DNA from: Apostichopus japonicus
Lineage: Eukaryota > Echinodermata > Holothuroidea > Aspidochirotida > Stichopodidae
Assembly: GCF_037975245.1 (NCBI RefSeq)
Contig: NC_092574.1
Location: forward strand, 17,523,213 to 17,587,212
Reading direction: 5' to 3'
DNA length: 64,000 nucleotides
Under the pieces are notes generated by a model, which saw only the letters and a program-made list of their open reading frames with translations, was not told the DNA's origin and did not search any database. Made by a program: the position numbers and the translations under genes. Positions 46,175-56,829 of this stretch are shown here, one piece after another (within the stretch, counting starts at the first letter, position 1; each line of letters starts with the position of its first letter).

Positions 46175-49100
46175 GTAGGTGATTTATGATTGGTTTACTT
46201 CTTGATAAGATTCTAAACATTCACAGCGATCCAACAAAAAGATTACAAAATGGGACAATTTGCAAGGGTATAAAAGAAAATCCATATGTTGCATGGTTAA
46301 TTTTTCATCTGTGGAAAGAATGTTCTTCTATTTCATTATCATGTTAAGATCATATTAAAAGGAAGATCGTTTTTAAACTGCATGCTTGAGTCAACCACCT
46401 ACTGTAACATTCCTCCATGGAAGTAACTGGACATGTTTGTATGTTTTATAGGCCTTAAAGGCATGATGTCACCTACTATAATTTTTAGATTTCAACGTGT
46501 TTTATATTCATGGTTAAATATGCTTCTCTTACTTTTACTCGATCAGCCTGATTTTCATTAACTGTGTGTTTAAAACAAAATTGCATTTCATGACCACTTT
46601 GATGTTGTAATCAATCAAAAGTTCTGTCACAATTCATAAACAATGATGTATCTGTGATGTTAGTGATTACTGACCATTGCTTATTCACATATCATTGAAT
46701 ATTTTTAATTATGATTTAAAATAAAAAATAATACACCAGTCAAAGGAACCTTTCAGTGAAAATGTGTCCCATTGCTACATTAACAAACTACAGTTCTCTT
46801 TGCTTTAAAAAAGAAAATGTTTTTGACCAGTGGATTCAGTTATCCTCAACCTTGCTGAATAGGAATGATAGAGTAGAACATTTTATTTTGTAAGTTCCTC
46901 CTCATTTCACAGTTTCTCTAATTTATGGATGACAGAAGTGTGTTTAATTATTTTTTCTCCAGGTACAAGGAAAGATTAAAGACAAAATTCTTGAAAAACA
47001 GGAAACCTGGTGACCTGGATAAATCTCTTGTTGGAGCTAAATGGCAGTTTGCCCACGATGGACTGGATGATTTCAGAGATGGACTTCCACCAAATGTTGA
47101 GGGATCTATAATGGTTAAAGTGAGTAATACAATATGCAGGGCAAAATATTAAAGGATTTGTTCTGATTGTCAACCAGGTGTAAATTCTTGGTTGTCTATC
47201 TGAAAAATATAGCGAAATAACGAAGAACAACCAATACGTACATGTGTAGGTTTGGTGAATACAACACCAGCTTAATGCTTCAAGTGGATCATAGGCTTAC
47301 CACAATATTTGTTAAATTTAAGTATCTTTAAAGTGATGGAGGGAGAAAGCAAGTTATCTTTTGACCTATTTGGGTGTATTTAGTTACATTGCAATGTGAA
47401 CTTGATGTAAATTTGTCGTCCATCAGACAACCTCCAAAGCTGAATTTGGTTCTCCCAACAGAAATTTGGTCATCTCAGATAACCATTAAAAATTTGCCCT
47501 TGTATAGTTTATTTTAAATCAGATGTAAAAGATGTTACTGTATTGGTATTCCTATGTGCAATGTTAACTTTTTATTTGTTATCCAGTAAAGTGTCTTATA
47601 GTTAATATGTACTTGTGTAGTAAATTTTGGTTCTGGAAGTACTAAGTACCTTCATTTGGATTAAAAAAAAATAGAGCTAAGAATTTGACTCGTAAACAAA
47701 TTGTGAAAACATGTATATTTTTTTTAGGTCAAGTTGGTTTTGCTTTATTCTTGTTTTTAGTATTTCCATGCTTCAATTTTTCATTTGTATCTTTTTATAC
47801 ATCAATTAGGGTTGCAAGCAGCTAGAACCAAACCTATATGGCGACAGTTACAATAAATACCCTATGAAGAAATCCCTGAGCAAAGGAAGATTTACTAAAG
47901 AAGAGGTAGCATACTCCAAAGTCACCCCCCTTCAACAGCAGAGGCGTGATCATATCAATGAGCTTGAGGCTGGACTCCTACAGCATCCACTAGCCCTCTA
48001 TCCACATCTTGAAGAAAGCATTCCACCAGATGTAAGCCCCTCTTTTCTTTTGTGTAAATATAAAGTTAATCAAAGATGTTTAGTCTAAAGGAGTTTATTG
48101 AAACCAGAAATTGTTTCTGTATTTCCATTTACACAACTATGCTTGGAAAATATGTCTTCTGAGCAGATGGCAGACTAACAGAGATTCTTGGCTCCATGTG
48201 TCGAAAAAAAATTAGCAATCAAATCCTGGTGTAACCTTGAAATGCACTATGAATCGCTGGTGATTACAGCTTCCTAGTTGGTACCCATTTTTGGCTTCTT
48301 GTAACATATTTGGGTTTGGTGGCAAGAACCTGCTTTTCTAAAAGTCTCTCGCATTCAGTGTAAACTCTATTTTTTGCTCCCGTTCAGGTCTTTGAGGATG
48401 TAGTTGATATTCTGGACCCTGAGATGAACATGTACAGTGATGATGAGGAGGATGAGGAAGAGGAGGAAGGTGGCTTTGGGGAACAATTTCTCAACGAATC
48501 ATCCGTGGTAAATTCATCCTCAGAAAAAGGAAGTAAAGAAGTCAAACCAGAAATGAGAAATTCGACAGAGTAAGAATATTTACAAATATTACCTCTACAT
48601 CTTTACAATTCCATGAGGAAGAATCTTGATAATTAATTTATATTTTTTTGTGTGTTAAAGCTTGTGGTTTGGCTTTCATTATAACTGCTCATGCCTTAAA
48701 ATACACATCAGGGGAAACCGTAGTTCATTTTGTAGCAGTGTCACAATGGGCACTTAATTTTTTTTTCTCCAAACAAGCTGTCCATTTTCTGAATCAAAAG
48801 GACGAAACTTCATCAGTTAATAATATATAATACATGATTAATTTTGCTGCAAGGGCCAGAAAAATAACGAATGGCTTTGTTAATGTGGAGTTTAAGAAAT
48901 ATATTACAACTATATGAAAACAATTAAAGTATGTAGATAAATGCAGCTCTAGTGTGAATGCATAAACATTTCTCTTATTACTCTTAGTTGCTAAGTACTG
49001 CTTGATTTGCCCCAAATGTGGAAAGTGCGATATTTTTATTATGATCTTGTCGATATTTCACAGCAGTCTGTTAAATGAGGGTGAAGTGAAGAATCCTTAC

Positions 49101-52100
49101 CGTTGGTTACCGAAGAAGGAGGAGCAGGTGGTGGATGACAAACGATTAAGACAACGGCGCCCTCAGTCACCCTCGCAGGACGAACACATCAAAAATGTAA
49201 CAAAGGAGTTTTGCGACTGGGTCTCTGGCCTGGGTGGCGAAAGCAACAACATCGAGGAAGCCACAATACACAGTCTATTCGCCAGCGGCTACGAGACCAA
49301 ACCGGCTCTGTCCGTGCCAATCCATGTGGTAGAACTGACCAACGTACCGCAAGAGCTGAGGATGTCTGCCACTGTCTCTCACGAGGAACCGCGGGTGCAA
49401 TCGCTGCAAGATATAGAGCAAACTCAGAAACAGCTGGTGAGTCTCGAATGTCATAAATGTTCATCTGGTGAGGATTTTCTTTTTTCATTTATTTATTTCC
49501 AGTATAAATAATATTTATAAACAGGACATCAAAAGTGAGTAGGTAATAAGAAAATATAATTTTTGTTTTTGATTTTTGGAAATGTTAGTGTACAAAAACA
49601 AAACAAAAATATCATACCTGCTATCCAAGATATCAGTGCGATCAGTGTGCACCGTTGTGACACACACAGACACACGCACACACACACACAAATAGTAAAA
49701 TAAGAGGAACAAGAGCTGCCTGCCACTTTAGTATAGCATAAATTGGTAATAGCATTAGAGCTGAAAAGTATTTTGTTGAAGAAGAGAATTTAACTTTTGA
49801 TACCTTTTCAAACAACATTTTTTTATAAAGTGATATTATTTCATTTCTCTTACCTGTCCTTGTTCTACAACAATCCCCCATCTGAGCTTGCATAGGGAGA
49901 GGGGTTGTGAAGGGAATGGGAGGGTCAGGAGTGGGGAGGGGATAGCTCATATCCACCCCAAAAGGAGACTGTTAGAGGGGATTGAGTGGAAGCATGTTGA
50001 TTCATTCTGGAAGGACCACAGTCTTTGTCACTCTTGTGGAGTATGATACCCCTTGAATTCTTCCCTCCAGCACCCCTCAGACAAATTCAATTTGCTAGAG
50101 TTGAGGACTGTAATCATGGTTCCATTCGATTTCCAGCTTAATTTCTTACCTATTTTATCATATGACTGACGGTGTCTGTTGATTGTAGATCTGTTTACAG
50201 ATTGTACATTTTACACCCATATGTTTTATTGTTTCAGTACAACAAAGGCTACACACCCAGCTGGATAAAATCTAAATATGGGGCTTGGTATTTAGATCCG
50301 TCATCCTGGAAACTAAGAAGAGCTGATGAGGTGAGGAGTTATTATTTGCTCTTAACAGTCGAATCCAAAATCTATTCTAAAAGGACCTGGTTGCACCTGT
50401 ATGATAGCTTACCCCACCATACTGACAGAACAGACAACATACATGAACAGCCCCTGACTTTTATTTCACGGAAACCGGGTATTCATACTGTCAGTACAAG
50501 TGCTTTGCAGCAAAAACTTTAAATAGTTGTTTTCTTTATCCTGTATTTGCCTAGGCCCCCTAAGCAACCCCGGCTCCAGAGCTATAGCCACTCTCACCCT
50601 CTATTTAGATATGTGATTACTGCGTGTGTTTGCTTATAATAAGTTAACACTTTTAACCTAGTCAATGCAACAGGTGTGTAATTTCTTATCAACAGTTTGA
50701 TACTTTATTTATGTCCAAAAATCATATGTTTAAACAGTTTGATACTTTATGTCCAATAATCGTGCCCCCTCACCCCCCAAAAAGGACCATGTCAAAGAAA
50801 ATCTAAAACCTAGAAAATGGCTTGCTTTGCTGTTTGTGATATGTTAATGGCTCCAAAGTTAGTCTTTTTAGTTTATATATATTTTATTTAATCGATTATC
50901 AATTTCATTCATCATCGGTCTGCTTTAATCTTTTTCTGTGAAAGCCTTTGGAAGACCCTCAATCTATTAAAGACAAAGAGATGTCCGAGTCGAAGAAAAA
51001 GAGTCTGGCCATGGACGAGCAGCTGGCTCCACTTCACGGAGCTAAATCATTCAAAGATTTCGTCGAAAAGAAGGACACTCGAGTCCCAGAAGTAAGTAAA
51101 ATGAGAGGAAAATTTTGTTAAAATATGTTTACTTCGGATACAATTTTATGTCACAGAATCTCATCTACTAGAACAAAGTAGGTACTGGTGAATACAGCTT
51201 ATAAGCAAATAATCATGTTGAAGTATATTAAGCTACACTGAAAGTCTATTTGTCTGATTTGTTTCATATAAAAATGAATCATTTCTGCCTTTTTGTCATG
51301 TCCTTGGAAGGGTATGGGTGGAGGGGGGGGGGGGGAGCTTAATAGAGTATGTGGCTAATTGGACACAATTTTAGTGTTGGTATTTCTTGGTCTAGAAAAG
51401 AATTGAAACTAGTGAATACTGTGAAAGGTTAGGGAATGTAATCCTATTTGCAACTTATGATATGATCTCAGAATTTATTATATCATACATTGACAATGAA
51501 TTAAATATGCAGGGTCCGTCTTATGGTTTGAAGCACTTTTTTTTAACTGGTATTGATACCACTTGATGTTTTGTCTAAAGGAAAGTACAACTTGTTAACA
51601 TAAACATAAAACTTCTTTGGAGCCAGAAGATAGTGTAAGTTTAGGGGTTTTCCGTACTGGCGTGCCCTCCCAAAAGTATGATGACTCAGGGGAGAGAAGT
51701 TGTAAAGATAACGCAGGAACAAAAGATTAACGGTAAACTTAATTAATTTAATAACAATTAACTGAAGCAAACTAAATATAAAATATAATTTACTTACAAC
51801 AAGCTCACTTCACACACACACACATATAACTCAAACGTACTCACTCGCTCACAAGTGTTGACCGGTCAACCATCCGTATTCACTCCCTCATTCATAAGCT
51901 CTGCCAAACATTTTCAAACACAAGAAAGTTCTCTCACACCACACGCACACACTCACACAAGTTACACGCACGCAACACAATCAGCGCGCCGCGCCCGATA
52001 CATTTAAAAACCTCCGTACGCAATTAAACAGCGATGCATCGATACAAGCGCACCATAGCCTAACGCTACACTATATACATGTACGCCCACACAAGAATAC

Positions 52101-54078
52101 GCCTATCGTATTAATCGCTCATTTACACTCTTTCCACCTGAAACGCAGACTTCTCCTGAAGTCTAAAACTAATCAATCGTTATAATCGCTCATTTACACT
52201 CTCTTTCCACCTAAAACACAGACTAAAAATAGTCACATTCCTCGCTACCTAGAAGGTGGTAGGTACTTATGCCTAGGCTTAGACAGCCAGTTTGACTCAA
52301 AGTCCTTCTCTCTCAAACGGAGCTCGAGTCCGTAACATTTGTAGTAATCGAGATCAGCCACTTCTTATCAAACTCCACATAAAAGGACTACTTAGAATAA
52401 AAAAAATAAACTAAAAATTTCATAAATAACCACAACACCACATGCATCGTGTATGGGCGCACACATATGAACAGCTTTACAGGTCTATGGCAAATTTGCA
52501 TCAATGCATCAGAAAATCATCCTAAAATTTGTAATTGTCTTAAAAATTGTCACACATTCGGAATAAACTAATCAATGAGCTAATTAAATCCACCCCAGGT
52601 CAAAGACAGCGGTGTCCGTTGTGATTGCATTAGTTCCAAAACGAGGCGTCGGAAATCCTTTATTACTCCTTTCGGATCTTCTTATTTGAGTAGAATTTGT
52701 TTTTTTCTCAACCGCATTTTCTTGTGGCTTTTTCTCTTCGATTTTCTTGATTGGCCTCCTCCAAGTATATAGTGGATGCATGACTTTTTCTTTCAGGTTG
52801 GGGACGTTTAATTTTCTATCATCATCCGGTTTCATGTCTTCCTGCAAGGTGCACAATTTCAGCTCGTTTCTGTGGATTACTTGTTTCTTTCCTTTTCCAT
52901 TTTCAGGAAATATCACATATACTGGTATGTCCGGGTTAGGTTGTTTAGCTATGATGTAGACATCTTCCTCCCACTTATCTTGGATTTTGCATCTCCCCCT
53001 GACTTTCCTTTTTCCATTTTGTTTAATTCCTTTTAATATGATTTAATAATTTAATACGATATTGAAATAAAATCTTGAATAAAATTCGCTAACAACTTTA
53101 CTTGTTTACTTTTCTTTTAACTAAAATTACGTACGTGCCTCTGCGAAATCTTTAAAACTAAGCCAGTACTCCAACACTTCTGACACCAATGTAAGTTTAG
53201 GGGTTTTCCGTACTGGCGTGCCCTCCCAAAAGTATGATGACTCAGGGGAGAGAAGTTGTAAAGATAACGCAGGAACAAAAGATTAACGGTAAACTTAATT
53301 AATTTAATAACAATTAACTGAAGCAAACTAAATATAAAATATAATTTACTTACAACAAGCTCACTTCACACACACACACATATAACTCAAACGTACTCAC
53401 TCGCTCACAAGTGTTGACCGGTCAACCATCCGTATTCACTCCCTCATTCATAAGCTCTGCCAAACATTTTCAAACACAAGAAAGTTCTCTCACACCACAC
53501 GCACACACTCACACAAGTTACACGCACGCAACACAATCAGCGCGCCGCGCCCGATACATTTAAAAACCTCCGTACGCAATTAAACAGCGATGCATCGATA
53601 CAAGCGCACCATAGCCTAACGCTACACTATATACATGTACGCCCACACAAGAATACGCCTATCGTATTAATCGCTCATTTACAATAGGATCCCAGTTTTC
53701 AAGCTAGTAGGAGCTTTTTTGAGGTTGTACGATACCGAACAAGGAAATAAATATGGGATAAAAACCCCTCCCCTTTGGCTTTGGGAACAAAACGTAACAT
53801 TTCTCTGGAGGAAAGCAGAGAGTTGCACAGTTTGGTGTCATGTAGTCTCCTTTATCAAACTGATGACGATTCATATTTCTATCGATATAAAGAGATTATC
53901 CATCGACAGCTTCAGTCTCAACCTTTGATGTTTTCTTCTCCCTCAGTTCCTTGAGAGGGTCGCGATGTTCCAAGCTAAAGCAATAGCAGAACAGGAGGCA
54001 GCCGCTACGGCAGAGAGCGGACACGTGGCCAGTAACAGCGGAGTTGGTAGTACCAAGGCTTACAGCATAACAAGTTGA
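46104..54078 (+). CDS. FAM47E: FAM47E-like protein, complete coding region of 8 exons
   Basis: Eight exons join in phase to 458 codons plus stop (human FAM47E is about 393 residues). Signature blocks in family order: GLDDFRDGLPP (residues ~60-70; human GLDDFRKGCPP), SKVTPLQQQRRDHINELEAG and HPLALYPHLEESIP (~115-148; human HPLALYLNLEEAMP), a very acidic run (~163-174), FASGYETKPA, then KYGAWYLDPSSWKLRRADEP (~348-367; human RYGAWYLNPKLWKKQRVDEP) and LHGAKSFKDF. Family members lack a known enzymatic domain; human FAM47E has been linked to PRMT5-dependent histone arginine methylation. Exons: 46104-46174, 46963-47119, 47810-48031, 48388-48569, 49064-49436, 50238-50330, 50945-51091, 53947-54078. 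An in-frame stop upstream supports the ATG. Confidence 0.92.
46963..47119 (+). CDS. FAM47E: FAM47E-like coding exon 2
   Basis: Residues 24-76, with the FAM47 block KWQFAHDGLDDFRDGLPP. Acceptor CTCCAG, donor AAA|GTGAGT. Confidence 0.92.
47810..48031 (+). CDS. FAM47E: FAM47E-like coding exon 3
   Basis: Residues 77-150, with YSKVTPLQQQRRDHINELEA and HPLALYPHLEESIPPD. Phase 0 at both ends, donor GAT|GTAAGC. Confidence 0.93.
48388..48569 (+). CDS. FAM47E: FAM47E-like coding exon 4 (acidic)
   Basis: Residues 151-210. VFEDVVDILDPEM is followed by an acidic run (DDEEDEEEEEGG) and a Ser-rich stretch. Phase 2 donor ACAGA|GTAAGA; reading through would meet TAA at once. Confidence 0.9.
49064..49436 (+). 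CDS. FAM47E: FAM47E-like coding exon 5 (tandem acceptor)
   Basis: Residues 211-335. The acceptor is CACAGCAG, a NAGNAG site: starting at 49064 or 49067 both keep frame and differ by one serine. Contains NPYRWLPKKEEQ and LFASGYETKPALS. Donor CTG|GTGAGT. Confidence 0.9.
49664..49691. repeat. (CA)n microsatellite
   Basis: Interrupted CA repeat in FAM47E-like intron 5. Confidence 0.85.
50238..50330 (+). CDS. FAM47E: FAM47E-like coding exon 6
   Basis: Residues 336-366, the best conserved family block (SWIKSKYGAWYLDPSSWKLR). Phase 0 at both ends, donor GAG|GTGAGG. Confidence 0.94.
50945..51091 (+). CDS. FAM47E: FAM47E-like coding exon 7
   Basis: Residues 367-415 (PLEDPQSIKDKEM and LAPLHGAKSFKDFVEKKDTR). 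Phase 0 at both ends, donor GAA|GTAAGT. Confidence 0.93.
51634..52127 (-). repeat. 3' LTR of the deleted gypsy element
   Basis: 494 bp; appears identical to 53190-53683. On the plus strand the repeat begins TGTAAGTTTAGGGG and ends CGCTCATTTACA. Confidence 0.95.
52178..52224 (-). repeat. second polypurine tract / LTR-start-like sequence
   Basis: Inside the element, TATAATCGCTCATTTACACT and CTCTTTCCACCTAAAACACA repeat the junction of the 3' LTR and its polypurine tract (52107-52150) with a few changes. It looks like a duplicated LTR boundary. Confidence 0.7.
52584..53042 (-). pseudogene. C-terminal remnant of gypsy pol
   Basis: An open minus-strand frame of 152 codons. Its first half reads KVRGRCKIQDKWEEDVYII, PNPDIPVYVIFPE and KKQVIHRNELKLC, the usual end of Ty3/gypsy integrase (GPY/F-type region). 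The second half is a basic, polar tail. Upstream the frame runs into the element's leader at about 53040, so everything from gag to integrase core is deleted. Confidence 0.85.
53175..53188 (-). promoter_or_regulatory. primer-binding site of deleted gypsy element, tRNA-Leu type
   Basis: On the minus strand TGGTGTCAGAAGTG lies one base after the 5' LTR. It is identical to the site of the intact element at 37865. Confidence 0.87.
53190..53683 (-). repeat. 5' LTR of the deleted gypsy element
   Basis: 494 bp, the promoter-side LTR in the element's own orientation. Confidence 0.95.
53947..54078 (+). CDS. FAM47E: FAM47E-like coding exon 8 (terminal)
   Basis: Residues 416-458 and TGA. FLERVAMFQAKAI (cf. 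human FLENMYIGKECK) is followed by an Ala/Ser/Gly-rich tail. Acceptor CCCTCAG. Confidence 0.9.
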   Translation, partial: FLERVAMFQAKAIAEQEAAATAESGHVASNSGVGSTKAYSITS

Positions 54079-54377
54079 TTGGCTGGCCCTCCTCTCCTTA
54101 GACCATCAAATACCAGTTCGTTTGTCATCTGATACAGTAGATCTTGATGGACGAACTTGTGAAATTTTTTATATTTGCGGAGGAAAGGTTCTCTTTAGAA
54201 GGGGTGTGGTATACATGATATCATATTCAAAAGGAGGTGATAAACAAAAAGACCATCGGTAATCGTAATGCTTGAGCAACTCACGAGGAATTCATTCGTG
54301 TCGCTAGGTGTGCAAAGATTCATGTGATTATCTGATAAGCTTAAGGATTGCAGATTGCTTATATGGACAGTCATGAA

Positions 54378-54383
54378 AATAAA
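54378..54383 (+). terminator. candidate FAM47E-like polyadenylation signal
   Basis: AATAAA 300 bases after the stop codon and upstream of the first downstream transposon. Confidence 0.45.
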
Positions 54384-54616
54384 TTATATGATAGGAACTC
54401 AGTTTTGTCTTTGATGTTCTGATATCCTGTGATTTTATTGCTAACAGCTGATTGGTTATCTAGTAACGAGTGAATGATGCATCTTATGATGATGCATGAG
54501 ATATTTTGTGAGTGAAGGATCATGGACTTTATGCAGTGGACATTGTTCCGAAGGTAGGATATACATTAGTGTCATGAGGGAGGGTAGTAGGATGGAAAAA
54601 ATATGACAATTTTGTT

Positions 54617-54979
54617 CAGTGGCGAAGCTAGAGGTATTGGTCAAGGGGGGCGAGAATGGTCTGTGGGGGCACTATCTAAGCGGAGCGCCACCACGGGTTG
54701 GTGCGGAGCATACCGGAATTTTTGAGTAAAGATACTCCCTAGATCGCCGGAAATGACCCTTTCCGGGCCTTGCTAATTTGCAGATAAACGAAGAATAAAT
54801 AGATGTCATCGCCAAAAACTGTGACAAATGTCAATATGTAGATGAGAGCGCAATAAAAAAGTCAATAATCGCGAATAAGTAAAAAGTGGTAAAAAGCTGA
54901 AAAGGGCGCCAGCAGTCCATTTGAGTCTGTCAGGGGGGGCATCCGCCCCCCCCCTGACTGTATGGACGCTCCGCCACTG
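54617..54979 (-). mobile_element. hAT-type MITE with perfect 8-bp duplication
   Basis: 363 bp with ends CAGTGGCGAAGC and (inverted) CAGTGGCGGAGC. It is flanked by the exact 8-bp duplication ATTTTGTT (54609-54616 and 54980-54987). An 8-bp duplication and CAG-type ends fit the hAT superfamily. It is non-coding, and in inverted orientation similar along its length to 57200-57598. Near its left end it carries the 43-bp core shared by four elements here. Confidence 0.9.
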
Positions 54980-55079
54980 ATTTTGTTGATGAAACAGAGT
55001 TTCCATGTAAGGAGTTGATAAGAGATATGTTGCTGAATTTAAAGAAGTTTACCCAAGGAAAGGATTAGAAAGTATTTGA

Positions 55080-56003
55080 AATCCTCATCAATGATTAAAT
55101 TACTTTAGAATTTCCCAGTCTTATTTCTGTTCAGAATTTTTCCTGATATGAAAGTAGACCTAATATTTAAAATATTGAAATTCTCTTTACACCTATTCCT
55201 TGCCTCTTTCTGGGTTGTAGGAACAGACTGAGGCACCTGGCATAGTGATCCAACTGTGGTGTGGGGTCTTGAAACAAGTCGTTTATTCAACACCTCGTAA
55301 GAAACTATCATTTAGTGAGGGGGGGGGGGGGGATGGGGACATCAAGCATTTGATGTTCTAGGAGGTGTTATTTCAGCACTGATAATGTGCATGCTGCTTT
55401 TGTCAAGATGCGGTTAAAAAAATGTTGGCTTAATTATACACCTTCTTGATATAATGTATAGGATTTATTTGATATGCAAGATTTTGCTTTGCAACTTCCA
55501 GGAACTTTCTAGAGGATTGTTTGGAATTTCTCATGTGTGTAAGTGAGGTGTAGGGGCAGGTGGAACGGTTGGGGGGCAGGGGGAATGGAGAGGAGGGGAA
55601 ATAGGCAGGTGACAAGTGAAACGCATCTGCTGTCAACTTAGTAGAAGGTTAATTGATTCAAAATGTAAATAAGTTTGTATTTTTATGATGTATATAAAGA
55701 AGTAACACAAACAATAGATGTATATTTCAACAAGATACTGTTTTTCGTAATTATTTTGTCTTGCAGTATCATTTTAGGAAAAAATAATCTACTAATTTTT
55801 GGCTAAGATCATGTGTAGTATATGCTCGTTTTTGTGGGGAATCCTGATACACATCTGACTATGATCACACAGCCACAGTCTTGATGGAGGGGACGGGTTG
55901 AGAATGGATCAGGAGTTTGGTTTTCGTGTCCAGGTTCTTTCTTCGGTGACTTTTCTTAAAAAGCATCATTATTTCCATTTTCTTCACATGAATAGGCATA
56001 TCC
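55080..56003. other. intergenic stretch without recognised gene
   Basis: Contains a G13 run near 55319 and a G-rich strand at 55551-55610. Short frames only. Confidence 0.35.
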
Positions 56004-56007
56004 TTAA

Positions 56008-56363
56008 AGGCATTGAAGACTTGACCTAAACCGTGTGCCGCTCTCTGAAAAAGTTAACTTTCTGTTGCTTGCAAGCGAAGTTTTTTTCTTGTCGCACAAA
56101 ATGCAGACAGTAATGAAACGTGTTACCTTGTTATCTTTTATCTGGACCTGAGATGACCATCGCTGCTATGTACACTGTGTTGTGGGTATTGACCGTAGCT
56201 GCATTTATTGACTGTACACGAGTGTCTTATTACCGACGGTAGCAACATGTGTGTGTATTTTCTGGGATCGATGGTGGTGTCTAACACTTCTGTTACACCT
56301 CATTCGAATCTAGGTCAGATTACTGGCATCAGACGTTTCTTTGTGCATGAGTCTTCACTCCCT
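56008..56363 (+). mobile_element. MITE family K, copy 3 (TTAA on both sides)
   Basis: The best preserved of three copies: 356 bp between TTAA (56004-56007) and TTAA (56364-56367). Ends are AGGCATTGAAGACTTG and, inverted, AGGGAGTGAAGACTCA. TTAA duplications with purine-rich AGG ends resemble the Kolobok superfamily rather than piggyBac (which begins CCC). That assignment is inference. Confidence 0.78.
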
Positions 56364-56829
56364 TTAAGTCTAACAATCCCCAGACTAGTTCCAAAATTGA
56401 CTGTTCCCCCTCCCCCCTCCCCCCTTCTCCATTCCCCTTCTGTCAACATGGAGAACAAACTACTGCAATTACTATATATGCACTATACTACTCTAAAAAG
56501 TTCAGTAGGTTTAGCATCATATCATTTGGAAATCAGAATGCAGTGCAAGTTCAGTGAGTGACCATAAGAGGATTGCTGTAGAATAGAGACAAAAAGCAAG
56601 TTTTCCTTCAAATGTCCAGATTTTCCACAACAAGAACATCGAACGCGTCTTTTGGCTTGTAAAACCCAAACCTCTCTAATAATATCGGTGGCTTAGGGTT
56701 ATAGTACTTCTTCAGTTCTTTATATACTTCCGTGAACTTCTTTGTGGATGGTCTAATCAATATGGGGTACAAGCTTTTAATATAATGTTAACCGTTCTTC
56801 CTTACGACTCCCTTATTTCAACGCCAGGG

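Larger units (their letters stand above)
51634..53683 (-). mobile_element. internally deleted Ty3/gypsy element in FAM47E-like intron 7
   Basis: Two 494-bp direct repeats (51634-52127 and 53190-53683) with TGTAAATGAG...CTTACA ends on the minus strand bound only 1,062 bp of internal DNA. A 4-bp duplication ATAG flanks it (51630-51633 and 53684-53687). On the minus strand, internal order is tRNA-Leu primer-binding site, leader, the last ~150 codons of pol, and a polypurine tract (AGGTGGAAAGAG). Gag and most of pol are missing. I see no difference between the LTRs, so this deletion derivative inserted recently, probably by using proteins of an intact relative. Confidence 0.93.
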
